DNA of 33,161 bases. Source: Betaproteobacteria bacterium (lineage in GTDB: Bacteria > Pseudomonadota > Gammaproteobacteria > Burkholderiales > Thiobacillaceae). Below are positions 8,918 through 18,281 of the stretch, in pieces. The notes below the pieces were generated by a model. That model made no database searches. It had not been told where the DNA came from and saw only the letters and a list, made by a program, of their open reading frames with translations. The translations under genes were made by a program, and so were the position numbers. Where the stretch lies: the NCBI GenBank assembly GCA_020049245.1, contig JAIFLB010000113.1, positions 1 to 33,161 of the forward strand, read 5' to 3'. Positions within the stretch are counted from its first letter, which is position 1, and each line of letters opens with the position of its first letter.

Positions 8918-9541
8918 ATGCCATCGGTTAGTTGCAAATGGCTGGCGATCAAGCTTTTGCGGTTGCCGCTGATGGCGCTGTTGGTGCTGGTGGGTATGTC
9001 AGGCTGTTCTCATTGGCCCGGATTCAAACCTGAGCCACCTGTTGTCGAGCTCAGGCTGCCAACCGCACCGGCCGCTTTTCGACTTGAGGGGCGCGTTGCG
9101 GTCAAGGCGGGCGAGGAGTCTTTCTCCGGTGGTTTAACTTGGCAACGTGAGTCCGCGCGTGAAGAATTGTTGTTGCGCACGCCACTGGGGCAGGGCATCG
9201 CCGAGTTGCGCGGCGATGCAGTTGGCATGGAATTGAAAGATGCGAAAGGCCGGCTCTTCTTTGCAACGGATGCCGATGCATTGGTAAAAAAGACGCTCGG
9301 TCTGGAATTGCCGTTGCGCGGCTTGGCCTGGTGGGTGGTTGGCTTGCCGCGTCCAGGCGCCAGCTATCGCGCAACGCCTGATGCGGATGGGCATTTGGGG
9401 ACGCTTGAGCAGGATGGCTGGCAGATAATGTTCAGTCGCTACGAGCTGCAGCAAGGTCAACCACTGCCGGGAAAACTGGTCGCTAGACGCGATGAAGCAC
9501 TCGAAGTACGTGTTGTGGTTGACACTTGGGAATTGCCATAA
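8918..9541 (+). CDS. lolB: Outer-membrane lipoprotein LolB
   Basis: LolB receives lipoproteins from the periplasmic carrier LolA and inserts them into the outer membrane. The protein has a lipoprotein signal peptide ending in GMSGC, then the LolB-type beta-barrel fold with FRLEGRVAVK, FSGGLTWQR and a Trp-rich segment LAWWVVGLP. The length of about 207 residues fits. The ATG at 8918 is two nt after the upstream stop; a TTG at 8912 overlapping that stop is an alternative, and neither has a good ribosome binding site, so translational coupling to the TPR gene is likely. ispE follows immediately, as is usual in proteobacteria. Confidence 0.9.
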   Translation: MPSVSCKWLAIKLLRLPLMALLVLVGMSGCSHWPGFKPEPPVVELRLPTAPAAFRLEGRVAVKAGEESFSGGLTWQRESAREELLLRTPLGQGIAELRGDAVGMELKDAKGRLFFATDADALVKKTLGLELPLRGLAWWVVGLPRPGASYRATPDADGHLGTLEQDGWQIMFSRYELQQGQPLPGKLVARRDEALEVRVVVDTWELP

Positions 9542-9549
9542 ACATTGCC

Positions 9550-10389
9550 ATGATTTATCCCGCTCCCGCCAAACTGAACTTGTTCCTGCATGTGGTCGGT
9601 CGTCGCGCTGACGGTTATCACTTGCTGCAAACAGTGTTTCGCTTCCTGGATTTTGGCGACAGTTTGCAGATTGAGCCGCGCACGGATGGTGAAATCAAGC
9701 TGCTGACGCCGCTCGCCGGTGTGCCTGAAAGCCGCGACCTGTGCTGGCGCGCAGCGAGTTTGTTGCAACAGCACACAGGTTGCCGCCTGGGGGCGGACAT
9801 CGGCTTGATCAAGCGTTTGCCGATGGGCGGTGGTCTTGGTGGCGGCAGTTCTGATGCGGCCACCGTGTTGCTGGCCTTGAACCGTTTGTGGGGGGTGAAT
9901 TTGCCGCGCGCCGAGTTGCAGGCGTTGGGGCTGGCGCTGGGCGCCGATGTGCCGGTGTTCGTGTTCGGCCACAGCGCGTTTGCCGAGGGAGTCGGCGAGG
10001 TTTTGACCGAGTTGACGCTAGCGCCAGCCAGTTATGTCGTATTGACGCCACCTGTACATGTCGCAACAGCGGCAATTTTCAGCCATCCGGGATTGACACG
10101 TAACACCCCGTCAATCAGAATCGCGGACCTCTTTGATGGCTTTGGGCGGAACGATCTTCAGCCTTTAGCCTGCGCGCTGTATCCCGAAGTTGCGGAATAT
10201 CTGGCTTGGTTAAATGCGCAAGTCGGTGTTGCTGGAAGTGCGCGTATGACTGGGTCCGGTGCTTGTGTTTATGCTGCGTTTCCGGGTCGAGATGACGCTG
10301 AAAAAGTCTTTGCTAAGCGGCCTGGTCGGATGAGCGGTTTTGTTGCGGATGGGCTTGATCAACATCCCCTACTCGGTTTTGCAGATTGA
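9550..10389 (+). CDS. ispE: 4-diphosphocytidyl-2-C-methyl-D-erythritol kinase (IspE)
   Basis: IspE phosphorylates the 2-hydroxyl of CDP-methylerythritol in the non-mevalonate pathway to isoprenoids. It is a GHMP kinase: the N-terminus reads PAPAKLNLFLHV with the conserved lysine, the phosphate-binding loop is PMGGGLGGGSSDAA, the catalytic aspartate lies in LGADVPVF, and the C-terminal glycine motif is RMTGSGACV. The ATG at 9550 gives the usual short lead; an in-frame TTG at 9526 inside lolB would add eight residues. The protein is complete at about 279 residues. tRNA-Gln follows 48 nt downstream, the same arrangement seen in many betaproteobacteria. Confidence 0.96.
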   Translation: MIYPAPAKLNLFLHVVGRRADGYHLLQTVFRFLDFGDSLQIEPRTDGEIKLLTPLAGVPESRDLCWRAASLLQQHTGCRLGADIGLIKRLPMGGGLGGGSSDAATVLLALNRLWGVNLPRAELQALGLALGADVPVFVFGHSAFAEGVGEVLTELTLAPASYVVLTPPVHVATAAIFSHPGLTRNTPSIRIADLFDGFGRNDLQPLACALYPEVAEYLAWLNAQVGVAGSARMTGSGACVYAAFPGRDDAEKVFAKRPGRMSGFVADGLDQHPLLGFAD

Positions 10390-10437
10390 TTGAGTGGTGA
10401 GTTGGTTGTTAGTTTTTGTGTTTAGGAACCCAGATTT

Positions 10438-10512
10438 TGGGGAGTCGCCAAGTGGTAAGGCACCGGATTTTGATTCCGGCATTCGTAGGTTCGATCCCTA
10501 CCTCCCCAGCCA
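10438..10512 (+). tRNA. tRNA-Gln (UUG)
   Basis: The sequence folds into a full cloverleaf: acceptor TGGGGAG/CTCCCCA, D stem GCC/GGC, anticodon stem CCGGA/TCCGG around TTTTGAT (anticodon TTG), T stem GTAGG/CCTAC, discriminator G and an encoded CCA. It sits between ispE and prs, its usual place in betaproteobacteria. Confidence 0.97.
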
Positions 10513-10544
10513 AATATACGTCTGCCCTGAAGGGTGGACATGAT

Positions 10545-10573
10545 AAGCGTGCAAGCCAAGCTGCACGCTTTTT
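10545..10573 (+). terminator. Intrinsic terminator after tRNA-Gln
   Basis: A perfect 9-bp stem (AAGCGTGCA at 10545-10553 with TGCACGCTT at 10562-10570) encloses an 8-nt loop and runs into a T-tract at 10569-10573. It would end the ispE/tRNA-Gln transcript before prs. Confidence 0.8.
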
Positions 10574-10642
10574 GTTTTGTGATTTGTTAACTGTTGCGCG
10601 TCTGACCGACACGCGGGGGCTCAAAGTAGCCTGGGGGTCGAA

Positions 10643-11530
10643 GTGGCATATGACAGCTTGATGGTGTTCACCGGCAATGCCCATCCCAAGCTTGCCGAGG
10701 ATGTGGTGCGTCATCTCAACATGCGTTTGGGGCGCGCGACTGTGGGGCGGTTTTCCGACGGTGAAGTCAACGTCGAAATCATGGAAAACGTGCGCGGCAA
10801 GGATGTGTTTGTGCTGCAGTCCACCTGTGAACCTACCAACGACAGCCTGATGGAAATCATGCTGATGGTGGATGCGTTACGACGTGCATCGGCGGGCCGG
10901 ATTACGGCTGCCATTCCCTATTTTGGTTATGCCCGACAGGATCGCGGCGTCAAACGCGTGCTGACGATGGATCTGCACTCCGATCAGATTCAAGGTTTCT
11001 TCGATATCCCGGTCGATAACATCTATTCCACGCCGATTTTGATGGGCGATATCTGGAAGCAGAATTACGACAATCTGATGGTAGTTTCACCCGATGTCGG
11101 CGGTGTAGTGCGCGCGCGCGCTGTAGCCAAGCGCCTGGAGTGCGAGCTCGCCATCATCGACAAACGGCGGCCGAAACCGAACGTGGCCAAGGTGATGAAT
11201 ATCATCGGTGATGTCAAAGACCGCACCTGCTTGATCATGGATGACATGGTCGATACCGCCAATACATTATGCGAAGCAGCCAACGCGTTGAAAATGAATG
11301 GCGCCAAGCGGGTGATCGCTTATTGCACTCATGCAGTGTTGTCGGGTAGCGCGGTTGAGCGCGTGAATAATTCCGCGCTGGATGAGTTGGTGGTGACCGA
11401 CACGATTCCGTTGCGGGATGAGGCTCGAGCAACAAGCCGGATTCGCCAGCTTTCGGTGGCGAATTTGATGGCCGAAACCATCCGGCGTATTAGTGATGAA
11501 GATTCTGTGAGTTCGTTATTCAGCGAATAA
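10643..11530 (+). CDS. prs: Ribose-phosphate pyrophosphokinase (PRPP synthetase) with a 21-residue internal deletion
   Basis: Prs makes PRPP from ribose 5-phosphate and ATP for nucleotide, histidine and tryptophan synthesis. The start is a GTG at 10643 with GGGGG upstream, giving the usual MAYDSLMVFTGNA opening. Conserved parts are present: GRFSDGEV, RRASAGRIT, PYFGYARQDR, MDLH, the PRPP-binding stretch IMDDMVDTANT and the C-terminal AETIRRIS. However, RQDR (residues 98-101) is followed at once by GVKRVLT, whereas family members have about 21 residues between them, including the RSARVPITAK segment and the next helix. The protein is therefore 295 residues instead of about 316. The missing part belongs to the flexible catalytic loop next to the ATP site, so the product as written is unlikely to be active. 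The deletion is in frame, at 10945/10946. rplY follows, as is usual. Confidence 0.93.
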   Translation: MAYDSLMVFTGNAHPKLAEDVVRHLNMRLGRATVGRFSDGEVNVEIMENVRGKDVFVLQSTCEPTNDSLMEIMLMVDALRRASAGRITAAIPYFGYARQDRGVKRVLTMDLHSDQIQGFFDIPVDNIYSTPILMGDIWKQNYDNLMVVSPDVGGVVRARAVAKRLECELAIIDKRRPKPNVAKVMNIIGDVKDRTCLIMDDMVDTANTLCEAANALKMNGAKRVIAYCTHAVLSGSAVERVNNSALDELVVTDTIPLRDEARATSRIRQLSVANLMAETIRRISDEDSVSSLFSE

Positions 11531-11590
11531 CGCGCTTTTTGTTGGGTCGCCTGGTCGCGGGGGCCCTTTTCCAACCGTAAGGAGCAAGAC

Positions 11591-12196
11591 ATGAGTATCG
11601 AAATGAATGCAATGAAGCGTGATGCGCAGGGCACCGGAGCGAGCCGCCGCCTGCGTCGCGCCGGCCGGGTTCCCGGCATCGTTTATGGTGGCGGTAGCGT
11701 CGCCCAGGCTGTCGACCTGAACCATAAGGAGTTGTTCTTTGGCCTGAAGAATGAAGCTTTCCATTCTTCCGTGCTGACGCTCAACATCGATGGCGCCAAG
11801 GAACCTGTGCTGCTGCGTGATTTCCAGATGCACCCATACAAGCCGCTAGTGCTTCACATTGACTTCCAGCGCGTTGATGCCAACCAGAAGATTCACATGA
11901 AGGTGCCGCTGCATTTCGTCAATTCAGAGGTTGCCCCGGGTGTGAAGCTCGCTGGCGGTGTCGTTAGCCATCTGATGACCGAAGCGGAAGTGCAGTGTCT
12001 GCCGTCCGCATTGCCTGAGTTCATCGAAGTCGATCTGTCCAAGCTGGAAGCTGGTCAAACCATCCATCTGTCCGATTTGCCATTGCCGGCGGGAGTTGAA
12101 TTTTCCTCCCTGTCGCGTGGTGAAGATCAGGGCGTGGCCAACATTCTGGCGATCCGTGGTGGGGCGGCGGCGGATGAGGGTGCGACCGCAGCCTGA
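11591..12196 (+). CDS. rplY: 50S ribosomal protein L25, long (Ctc) form
   Basis: L25 binds 5S rRNA in the large subunit. This 201-residue protein is the long form, with the 5S-binding domain at the N-terminus (TGASRRLRRAGRVPGIVYGG, and LLRDFQMHPYK around residue 76) and a C-terminal TL5-type beta domain (PEFIEVDLSKLEAGQ). It has a good site, AAGGAGCAAGAC, before the ATG. The order prs-rplY-pth-ychF is widespread in proteobacteria and is intact here. The protein aligns with family landmarks over its full length, so the defect in prs does not extend into it. The tail is Ala/Gly rich, as is usual. Confidence 0.95.
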   Translation: MSIEMNAMKRDAQGTGASRRLRRAGRVPGIVYGGGSVAQAVDLNHKELFFGLKNEAFHSSVLTLNIDGAKEPVLLRDFQMHPYKPLVLHIDFQRVDANQKIHMKVPLHFVNSEVAPGVKLAGGVVSHLMTEAEVQCLPSALPEFIEVDLSKLEAGQTIHLSDLPLPAGVEFSSLSRGEDQGVANILAIRGGAAADEGATAA

Positions 12197-12229
12197 TCGT
12201 ATTGCTGATTGCCGAGCTATCCTAGTCCG

Positions 12230-12874
12230 ATGCAGGTCAAGCCTCGCCTGATCGTCGGATTGGGCAACCCCGGCGCTGAATACGCTGAAACCCGGCATAA
12301 CGCCGGGTTTTGGTTTTGTGAGCGTCTCTCCGCCAGGTTGGGCATCCAGTTTTCGAATGAATCCCGCTTTCATGGCCGGGTCGCGCATGCGCGCGATGCT
12401 CGCGTATGGTTGCTGATGCCGCAGGTTTTCATGAATCGTTCAGGGATGGCGGTTGGCGCGCTGGCACGTTTCCATCGCATCGAGCCGGCCGAAATTCTGG
12501 TGGTACATGACGAACTGGATATTCCTCCCGGCCAACTTCGTCTGAAATTTGGCGGCGGAGCAGGTGGCCATAATGGTTTGAAGGATATTTCGGCGCATCT
12601 CGGTACCCAGGACTACTGGCGGTTGCGCATTGGAATCGGCCACCCCGGCGATCGGAATGAAGTCGTGAACTTTGTTTTGAAACCGCCGCGACGGGAAGAA
12701 CAGCTAGAAATTGATGGTGCAGTCAGCCAAGCCGTCGATCTCTGGCCGCTACTCGAAAAGGCCGAATGGAACGCGGCCATGAAGCAGGCGAATACCAAGC
12801 CCACCGCCAACCCCCCAGCCAAGCCAGCAGCACTTCCGGCTGCACCAAAAATTAGCAAGGAAACTTCAGCATGA
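12230..12874 (+). CDS. pth: Peptidyl-tRNA hydrolase (Pth)
   Basis: Pth cleaves the ester bond of peptidyl-tRNA released by stalled ribosomes and so recycles tRNA. The motifs are present: LIVGLGNPGAEY, the catalytic histidine in TRHNAG, MNRSG, HDELD, and the long GGGAGGHNGLKDI segment followed by RLRIGIGHPG. I chose the ATG at 12230, which gives the usual short N-terminus; a TTG at 12209 would add seven residues. After the catalytic domain there is a low-complexity tail of about 30 residues rich in Pro, Ala and Lys (about residues 184-214), longer than in many homologs and probably disordered. The stop overlaps the ychF start as ATGA. Confidence 0.95.
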   Translation: MQVKPRLIVGLGNPGAEYAETRHNAGFWFCERLSARLGIQFSNESRFHGRVAHARDARVWLLMPQVFMNRSGMAVGALARFHRIEPAEILVVHDELDIPPGQLRLKFGGGAGGHNGLKDISAHLGTQDYWRLRIGIGHPGDRNEVVNFVLKPPRREEQLEIDGAVSQAVDLWPLLEKAEWNAAMKQANTKPTANPPAKPAALPAAPKISKETSA

Positions 12875-13962
12875 GTCTGAAATGCGGCATCGTCGGTTTG
12901 CCCAACGTGGGCAAATCCACTCTTTTCAATGCCCTGACCAAGGCGGGTATTGCGGCGGAGAACTATCCCTTCTGCACCATCGAGCCCAATGTCGGCATCG
13001 TCGAGGTACCGGATCCGCGTATGGCGCAGTTGGCGGCGATCGTGAAACCGCAGCGGATGGTGCCGGCAATCGTTGAGTTCGTCGATATTGCGGGATTGGT
13101 GGCCGGCGCGAGCAAGGGCGAAGGCCTGGGAAATCAGTTTCTCGCCAATATTCGTGAGACCGACGCCATCGTCAATGTCGTGCGATGTTTTGAAGACGAC
13201 AACGTCATCCATGTCGCTGGCCGCATCGATCCGATATCTGACATCGAGGTGATCCTGACGGAACTTGCCCTGGCTGACCTGGGCACGGTCGAGAAAGCGC
13301 ACCATCGCGACAGCAAAAAGGCGCGTGCTGGTGAGAAGGATGCAATCAAGCTGCTCGCGATCTACGACAAGCTGTTGCCGCATCTGAATGAAGCCAAGCC
13401 GGCGCGCAGCCTGGGGCTGAGCGATGAGGAAAAGGCAATGCTTGCGCCGCTCTGTCTGATGACCATCAAGCCGGCGATGTATGTGGCAAATGTGGCGGAG
13501 GACGGCTTCGACAATAATCCCCATCTGGATCGTCTGAAGAAATTGGCCGAAACCGAAGGTGCGCCAGTGGTCGCGGTATGTGCTGCCATCGAGGCGGAAA
13601 TCGCAAGTCTGGAAGAAGCTGACAGGCTTGAATTTCTTGAGTCGATGGGGCTGCATGAGCCAGGTCTGGATCGTCTGATTCGCGCTGGGTATGACCTACT
13701 TGGATTGCAGACCTATTTCACTGCGGGAGTTAAGGAGGTGCGCGCCTGGACTATCCATAAGGGCGACACCGCTCCGCAGGCGGCAGGTGTGATCCATACA
13801 GATTTTGAACGCGGATTCATTCGTGCCCAGACCATTTCTTTTGAGGATTTCATCGCATATGGCGGTGAGCAAGGCGCGAAAGAAGCTGGGAAAATGCGGT
13901 CTGAAGGCAAGGAATATGTTGTCAAAGATGGCGACGTTCTCAATTTCCTGTTCAATGTCTGA
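12871..13962 (+). CDS. ychF: Redox-regulated ATPase YchF (OLA1 type)
   Basis: YchF is an Obg-related P-loop protein that binds ribosomes and prefers ATP to GTP. The P-loop GLPNVGKST lies at about residues 9-17, the DIAGLVAGASKGEGLGNQFL segment is the G3 region, and the usual NKxD motif is replaced by NVAE, the hallmark of ATP preference. A TGS domain forms the C-terminus (ending KDGDVLNFLFNV). The length of 363 residues is exactly standard, so this gene is intact. It overlaps pth by four nt. AAGGAAA lies about eight nt before the ATG. It is the last gene of its unit; a strong promoter for the tRNA-tuf unit begins at its stop codon. Confidence 0.97.
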   Translation: MSLKCGIVGLPNVGKSTLFNALTKAGIAAENYPFCTIEPNVGIVEVPDPRMAQLAAIVKPQRMVPAIVEFVDIAGLVAGASKGEGLGNQFLANIRETDAIVNVVRCFEDDNVIHVAGRIDPISDIEVILTELALADLGTVEKAHHRDSKKARAGEKDAIKLLAIYDKLLPHLNEAKPARSLGLSDEEKAMLAPLCLMTIKPAMYVANVAEDGFDNNPHLDRLKKLAETEGAPVVAVCAAIEAEIASLEEADRLEFLESMGLHEPGLDRLIRAGYDLLGLQTYFTAGVKEVRAWTIHKGDTAPQAAGVIHTDFERGFIRAQTISFEDFIAYGGEQGAKEAGKMRSEGKEYVVKDGDVLNFLFNV

Positions 13963-13991
13963 TTGACAAGTCAATTTGCGCCAATGATAAT
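13963..13991 (+). promoter_or_regulatory. Sigma-70 promoter of the tRNA-Tyr/Gly/Thr-tuf unit, with GC-rich discriminator
   Basis: A consensus -35 box TTGACA (13963-13968) is separated by 17 nt from GATAAT (13986-13991), a 5/6 match to the -10 box. The sequence after the -10, TGCCGCGC, is GC rich, as in stable-RNA promoters under stringent (ppGpp/DksA) control. The predicted start at about 13998 leaves a leader of only a few nt before tRNA-Tyr. Confidence 0.8.
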
Positions 13992-14004
13992 GCCGCGCTT
14001 TCCA

Positions 14005-14089
14005 GGTGGGGTTCCCGAGCGGTCAAAGGGATCAGACTGTAAATCTGACGGCACTGCCTTCGAAGGTTCGAATCCTTCCCCCACCACCA
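14005..14089 (+). tRNA. tRNA-Tyr (GUA)
   Basis: This is a class II tRNA of 85 nt: acceptor GGTGGGG/CCCCACC, anticodon stem TCAGA/TCTGA around CTGTAAA (anticodon GTA), a long variable arm, T stem GAAGG/CCTTC, discriminator A and encoded CCA. It is complete and is the first gene after the promoter. The order Tyr-Gly-Thr before tuf is conserved in many proteobacteria. Confidence 0.97.
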
Positions 14090-14095
14090 GATTAA

Positions 14096-14158
<63 letters not shown>

Positions 14159-14199
14159 GTTTGGCGGTAAGTTGAAATTGATTTGCTAGTAAAAGATAT

Positions 14200-14274
<75 letters not shown>

Positions 14275-14315
14275 GATTTTTGGATTGTATTTATTGTTTT
14301 GTTAGGGGATAGACG

Positions 14316-15457
<1,142 letters not shown>

Positions 15458-15473
15458 TCAAGGCTAAATAACC

Positions 15474-15785
15474 ATGCAAAGTCAAAAAATCAGAATCCGC
15501 CTCAAAGCCTACGATTACAAGTTGATCGATCAATCCGCAATGGAAATTGTTGATACAGCGAAACGCACCGGTGCTGTTGTCAAGGGACCGGTTCCGTTGC
15601 CTACCTCGATTGAGCGGTTTGATATCCTGCGCTCACCTCACGTTAATAAGTCCTCACGGGATCAACTTGAAATTCGGACACACAAGCGTTTGATGGATAT
15701 TGTCGATCCGACAGACAAAACGGTTGATGCTTTGATGAAACTTGATCTTCCTGCTGGCGTAGATGTCGAAATCAAGTTACAGTAA
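15474..15785 (+). CDS. rpsJ: 30S ribosomal protein S10
   Basis: S10 is a small-subunit head protein and, as NusE, part of antitermination complexes. All 103 residues are present: IRIRLKAYDYKLID, the AKRTGA segment, PLPTSIERF, SPHVNKSSRDQ and the C-terminal LPAGVDVEIKL. It begins 16 nt after the tuf stop, the arrangement of a tufA-rpsJ junction. Its codons are visibly richer in A/T-ending forms than those of the preceding tuf body. It is the first gene of the S10 operon. The gap of 80 nt before rplC is larger than most in this cluster. Confidence 0.97.
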   Translation: MQSQKIRIRLKAYDYKLIDQSAMEIVDTAKRTGAVVKGPVPLPTSIERFDILRSPHVNKSSRDQLEIRTHKRLMDIVDPTDKTVDALMKLDLPAGVDVEIKLQ

Positions 15786-15865
15786 CTAGCTGTGTAAATG
15801 GAGCGTAAGGCTCTAATTGTAAATCTGCCGGCCAATTGAAGTCGGCACCTAATGAGGATAACAAA

Positions 15866-16510
15866 ATGAGTTTAGGCCTTGTCGGTCGCAAGATCGGCAT
15901 GACCCGCATTTTTACCGAGGATGGTGTTTCGATCCCGGTGACAGTGCTGGACGTGTCAAATAATCGCGTAAGCCAGGTCAAAACACCTGTAATCGATGGC
16001 TACTCTGCCCTTCAGGTTGCTTTTGGCTTGCGTAAACCCAGTCGAATTACAAAACCTGTGGCTGGTCATCTAGCGAAATCCGGTGTCGATGCGGCTATTG
16101 GCATGATGGAGTTTCTTGTCGATGCAGAGACGTCTTCTGCATATCAACCGGGAACATCTGTTTCTGTTGAAATATTTTCTGCTGGTCAAATGGTTGATGT
16201 ATCGGGCGTCACCCAGGGTAAGGGTTTCGCAGGAACGATTAAGCGCCATCATTTCAAATCCCAGCGCGCCACCCACGGTAACTCACGCTCCCACAATGTT
16301 CCTGGCTCAATTGGTCAGGCGCAGGATCCGGGCCGGATTTTCCCGGGTAAGCGGATGTCGGGTCATCTTGGCGCCGTAAATAGAACTATTCAGAATCTGG
16401 AAATAGTCCGTGTGGATCTTGAGCGTCAATTGCTTCTCATAAAGGGTGCCGTACCGGGTTCCAAGGGTGGTGATGTGGTTGTTCGCCCTGCAGTTAAAGG
16501 GGGCCTGTGA
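15866..16510 (+). CDS. rplC: 50S ribosomal protein L3
   Basis: L3 is an early-assembly protein that binds 23S rRNA near the peptidyl transferase centre. The ATG at 15866 with GAGGA eight nt upstream gives the usual MSLGLVGRKIGMTRIF; an in-frame ATG at 15836 would add ten residues without a site. The basic loop that reaches the catalytic centre is present (HHFKSQRATHGNSRSHNVPG), with the glutamine that is methylated in some bacteria in GQAQDPG. The 214-residue length is normal for betaproteobacteria. The stop overlaps the rplD start as TGATG. Confidence 0.97.
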   Translation: MSLGLVGRKIGMTRIFTEDGVSIPVTVLDVSNNRVSQVKTPVIDGYSALQVAFGLRKPSRITKPVAGHLAKSGVDAAIGMMEFLVDAETSSAYQPGTSVSVEIFSAGQMVDVSGVTQGKGFAGTIKRHHFKSQRATHGNSRSHNVPGSIGQAQDPGRIFPGKRMSGHLGAVNRTIQNLEIVRVDLERQLLLIKGAVPGSKGGDVVVRPAVKGGL

Positions 16511-17133
16511 TGGAACTTCAGCTTATCAATGACCAGGGTCAGAGTGCCGGTGTTGTTGCTGCTTCGGATGCCGTGTTCGGTCGTGAATATAACGAGGCAT
16601 TGGTGCATCAGTTGATCACTGCTTTCTTGGCAAATGCCAGAACGGGTGACCGAGCACAGCTTACGCGTGCTGAAGTACGCCACAGCACCAAAAAACCCTT
16701 TAAACAAAAGGGTACTGGACGAGCGCGCGCAGGTATGACCTCGTCTCCCATTTGGCGTGGTGGTGGCCGTGCGTTCCCGAATAAGCCTGATGAAAACTTT
16801 ACTCAAAAAGTAAATAGGAAAATGTATCGCGCGGGTATCGCGTCAATTTTTTCCAAACTTGTTCAGGATGGTCGCTTGTCGGTAGTGGAAACTTTGGGTG
16901 TGGATTCTCCTCGCACCAAAATTCTGGCTGGTAAATTAAAGAATTATGGGATCGCTGATCGCGTCCTAATCATTGATTCTGTGGTTGATGATAATTTGTG
17001 GCTATCAGCGCGGAATATGCATCAAGTACTCGTTCTTGAGCCGCATCAAGCTGATCCTGTGAGTTTGGTTCGCTACGACCGAGTACTTATGACTCGCGAA
17101 GCCGTCAAGTCTATCGAGGAGATGTATTCATGA
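16510..17133 (+). CDS. rplD: 50S ribosomal protein L4
   Basis: L4 lines the peptide exit tunnel; in gammaproteobacteria it also represses the S10 operon. The tunnel loop is present (KKPFKQKGTGRARAGMTSSPIWRGGG, about residues 61-86), followed by NKPDENFTQKVNRKMY. The 207-residue protein is complete. Its ATG overlaps the rplC stop, and its own stop overlaps rplW by four nt, so translation is likely coupled. No E. coli-like S10 leader lies before rpsJ, so the autoregulation known in E. coli is not evident here. Confidence 0.97.
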   Translation: MELQLINDQGQSAGVVAASDAVFGREYNEALVHQLITAFLANARTGDRAQLTRAEVRHSTKKPFKQKGTGRARAGMTSSPIWRGGGRAFPNKPDENFTQKVNRKMYRAGIASIFSKLVQDGRLSVVETLGVDSPRTKILAGKLKNYGIADRVLIIDSVVDDNLWLSARNMHQVLVLEPHQADPVSLVRYDRVLMTREAVKSIEEMYS

Positions 17134-17441
17134 AAACCGCGCCGATGAAAGAAGAGCGTCTGCTGCAGGTGATCCTCGCTCCGGTTATTTCGGAAAAAGC
17201 GACCATGCTGGCGGATAAGCGCGAACAAGTCATTTTCCGCGTGGCCACAACGGCTACCAAGCCGGAAGTTAAAGCTGCTGTCGAATTGCTATTTAAGGTT
17301 CAGGTCAAGGCCGTAAATCTCCTGAACGTCAAGGGCAAGAATAAGCGCTTCGGGCGTTTCAATGGCTCGCGGGCTAGTTGGAAAAAGGCATTTGTGTGCC
17401 TTCAGCCTGGTCAAGAACTTAACTTTGCAGCTGGAGAATAA
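17130..17441 (+). CDS. rplW: 50S ribosomal protein L23
   Basis: L23 sits at the exit of the peptide tunnel and is the docking point for trigger factor and the signal recognition particle. The 103-residue protein has the conserved APVISEKATMLAD opening, the KPEVKAAVELLFKVQVKAVN segment, the rRNA-binding GKNKRFGR turn and the C-terminal LQPGQEL. It overlaps rplD by four nt and ends two nt before rplB. From here codons become richer in G and C than in rpsJ-rplD. Confidence 0.97.
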   Translation: MKTAPMKEERLLQVILAPVISEKATMLADKREQVIFRVATTATKPEVKAAVELLFKVQVKAVNLLNVKGKNKRFGRFNGSRASWKKAFVCLQPGQELNFAAGE

Positions 17442-17443
17442 TC

Positions 17444-18268
17444 ATGTTGGTTAAAGTTAAACCGACCTCCGCTGGACGGCGTGCTGTTGTCAAGGTAGTC
17501 ACTCCAGGTTTGCACAAGGGCAAGCCTATTGCCAGTCTTGTCGAAAAGCAGAATCGTAAGTCCGGCCGAAACAATAATGGTCATATTACAACCCGGCACA
17601 AGGGTGGTGGTCATAAGCAGCATTATCGCTTGGTCGATTTCAAGCGAAACAAAGATGGCATTGCGGCCAAGGTGGAACGGATCGAATACGATCCTAATCG
17701 CAGTGCACATTTGGCTTTGCTGTGTTATGCAGATGGTGAACGCCGTTACATCATTGCACCGCGTGGAGTTGAAGTGGGTGCAAGTCTGATCAGTGGATCC
17801 GAAGCGCCAATCAAACCGGGTAATTGCCTGCCATTGCGCAACATTCCTGTTGGTTCAACGATCCACTGTATCGAAATGCTGCCTGGCAAGGGTGCACAGT
17901 TGTCACGTTCGGCAGGTACTAGCGTTCAATTGCTTGCCCGCGAAGGAACCTATGCGCAGCTTCGTTTGCGTTCAGGTGAAATCCGCAAGGTACATATCGA
18001 TTGCCGTGCAACTCTTGGCGAAGTGGGCAATGAAGAGCATAGCCTGCGGTCTTATGGAAAAGCGGGTGCGATGCGTTGGCGTGGTATCCGCCCGACGGTC
18101 CGTGGCACGGTAATGAACCCTGTTGATCACCCGCACGGTGGTGGTGAAGGTCGGACTGGCGAAGGCCGCGTTCCTGTATCTCCTTGGGGGCAGCCGACCA
18201 AGGGCTACCGTACTCGTAACAACAAGCGTACCGATGGCATGATCGTGCGTCGCCGTCACAAAGCTTAA
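17444..18268 (+). CDS. rplB: 50S ribosomal protein L2
   Basis: L2 is one of the most conserved large-subunit proteins and is needed for subunit joining and peptidyl transferase assembly. The 274 residues include the RNA-binding domain (GRNNNGHITTRHKGGGHK), the SH3-like domain and the C-terminal extension with the invariant NPVDHPHGGGEGR around residue 224, which holds the functionally important histidine. The start, two nt after the rplW stop, has GGAGAATA upstream. The gene is complete with no odd segments. Confidence 0.98.
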   Translation: MLVKVKPTSAGRRAVVKVVTPGLHKGKPIASLVEKQNRKSGRNNNGHITTRHKGGGHKQHYRLVDFKRNKDGIAAKVERIEYDPNRSAHLALLCYADGERRYIIAPRGVEVGASLISGSEAPIKPGNCLPLRNIPVGSTIHCIEMLPGKGAQLSRSAGTSVQLLAREGTYAQLRLRSGEIRKVHIDCRATLGEVGNEEHSLRSYGKAGAMRWRGIRPTVRGTVMNPVDHPHGGGEGRTGEGRVPVSPWGQPTKGYRTRNNKRTDGMIVRRRHKA

Positions 18269-18281
18269 AGGGTGAGATGAA

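Noticed and set aside
10643..11530. A natural short class of PRPP synthetase
   Set aside because: The rest follows the ordinary class I family closely, and the gap removes a catalytic loop, so a deletion is more likely than a distinct class.
15786..15865. Leader or attenuator between rpsJ and rplC
   Set aside because: Only weak 4-bp inverted repeats are visible, with no convincing terminator or promoter.
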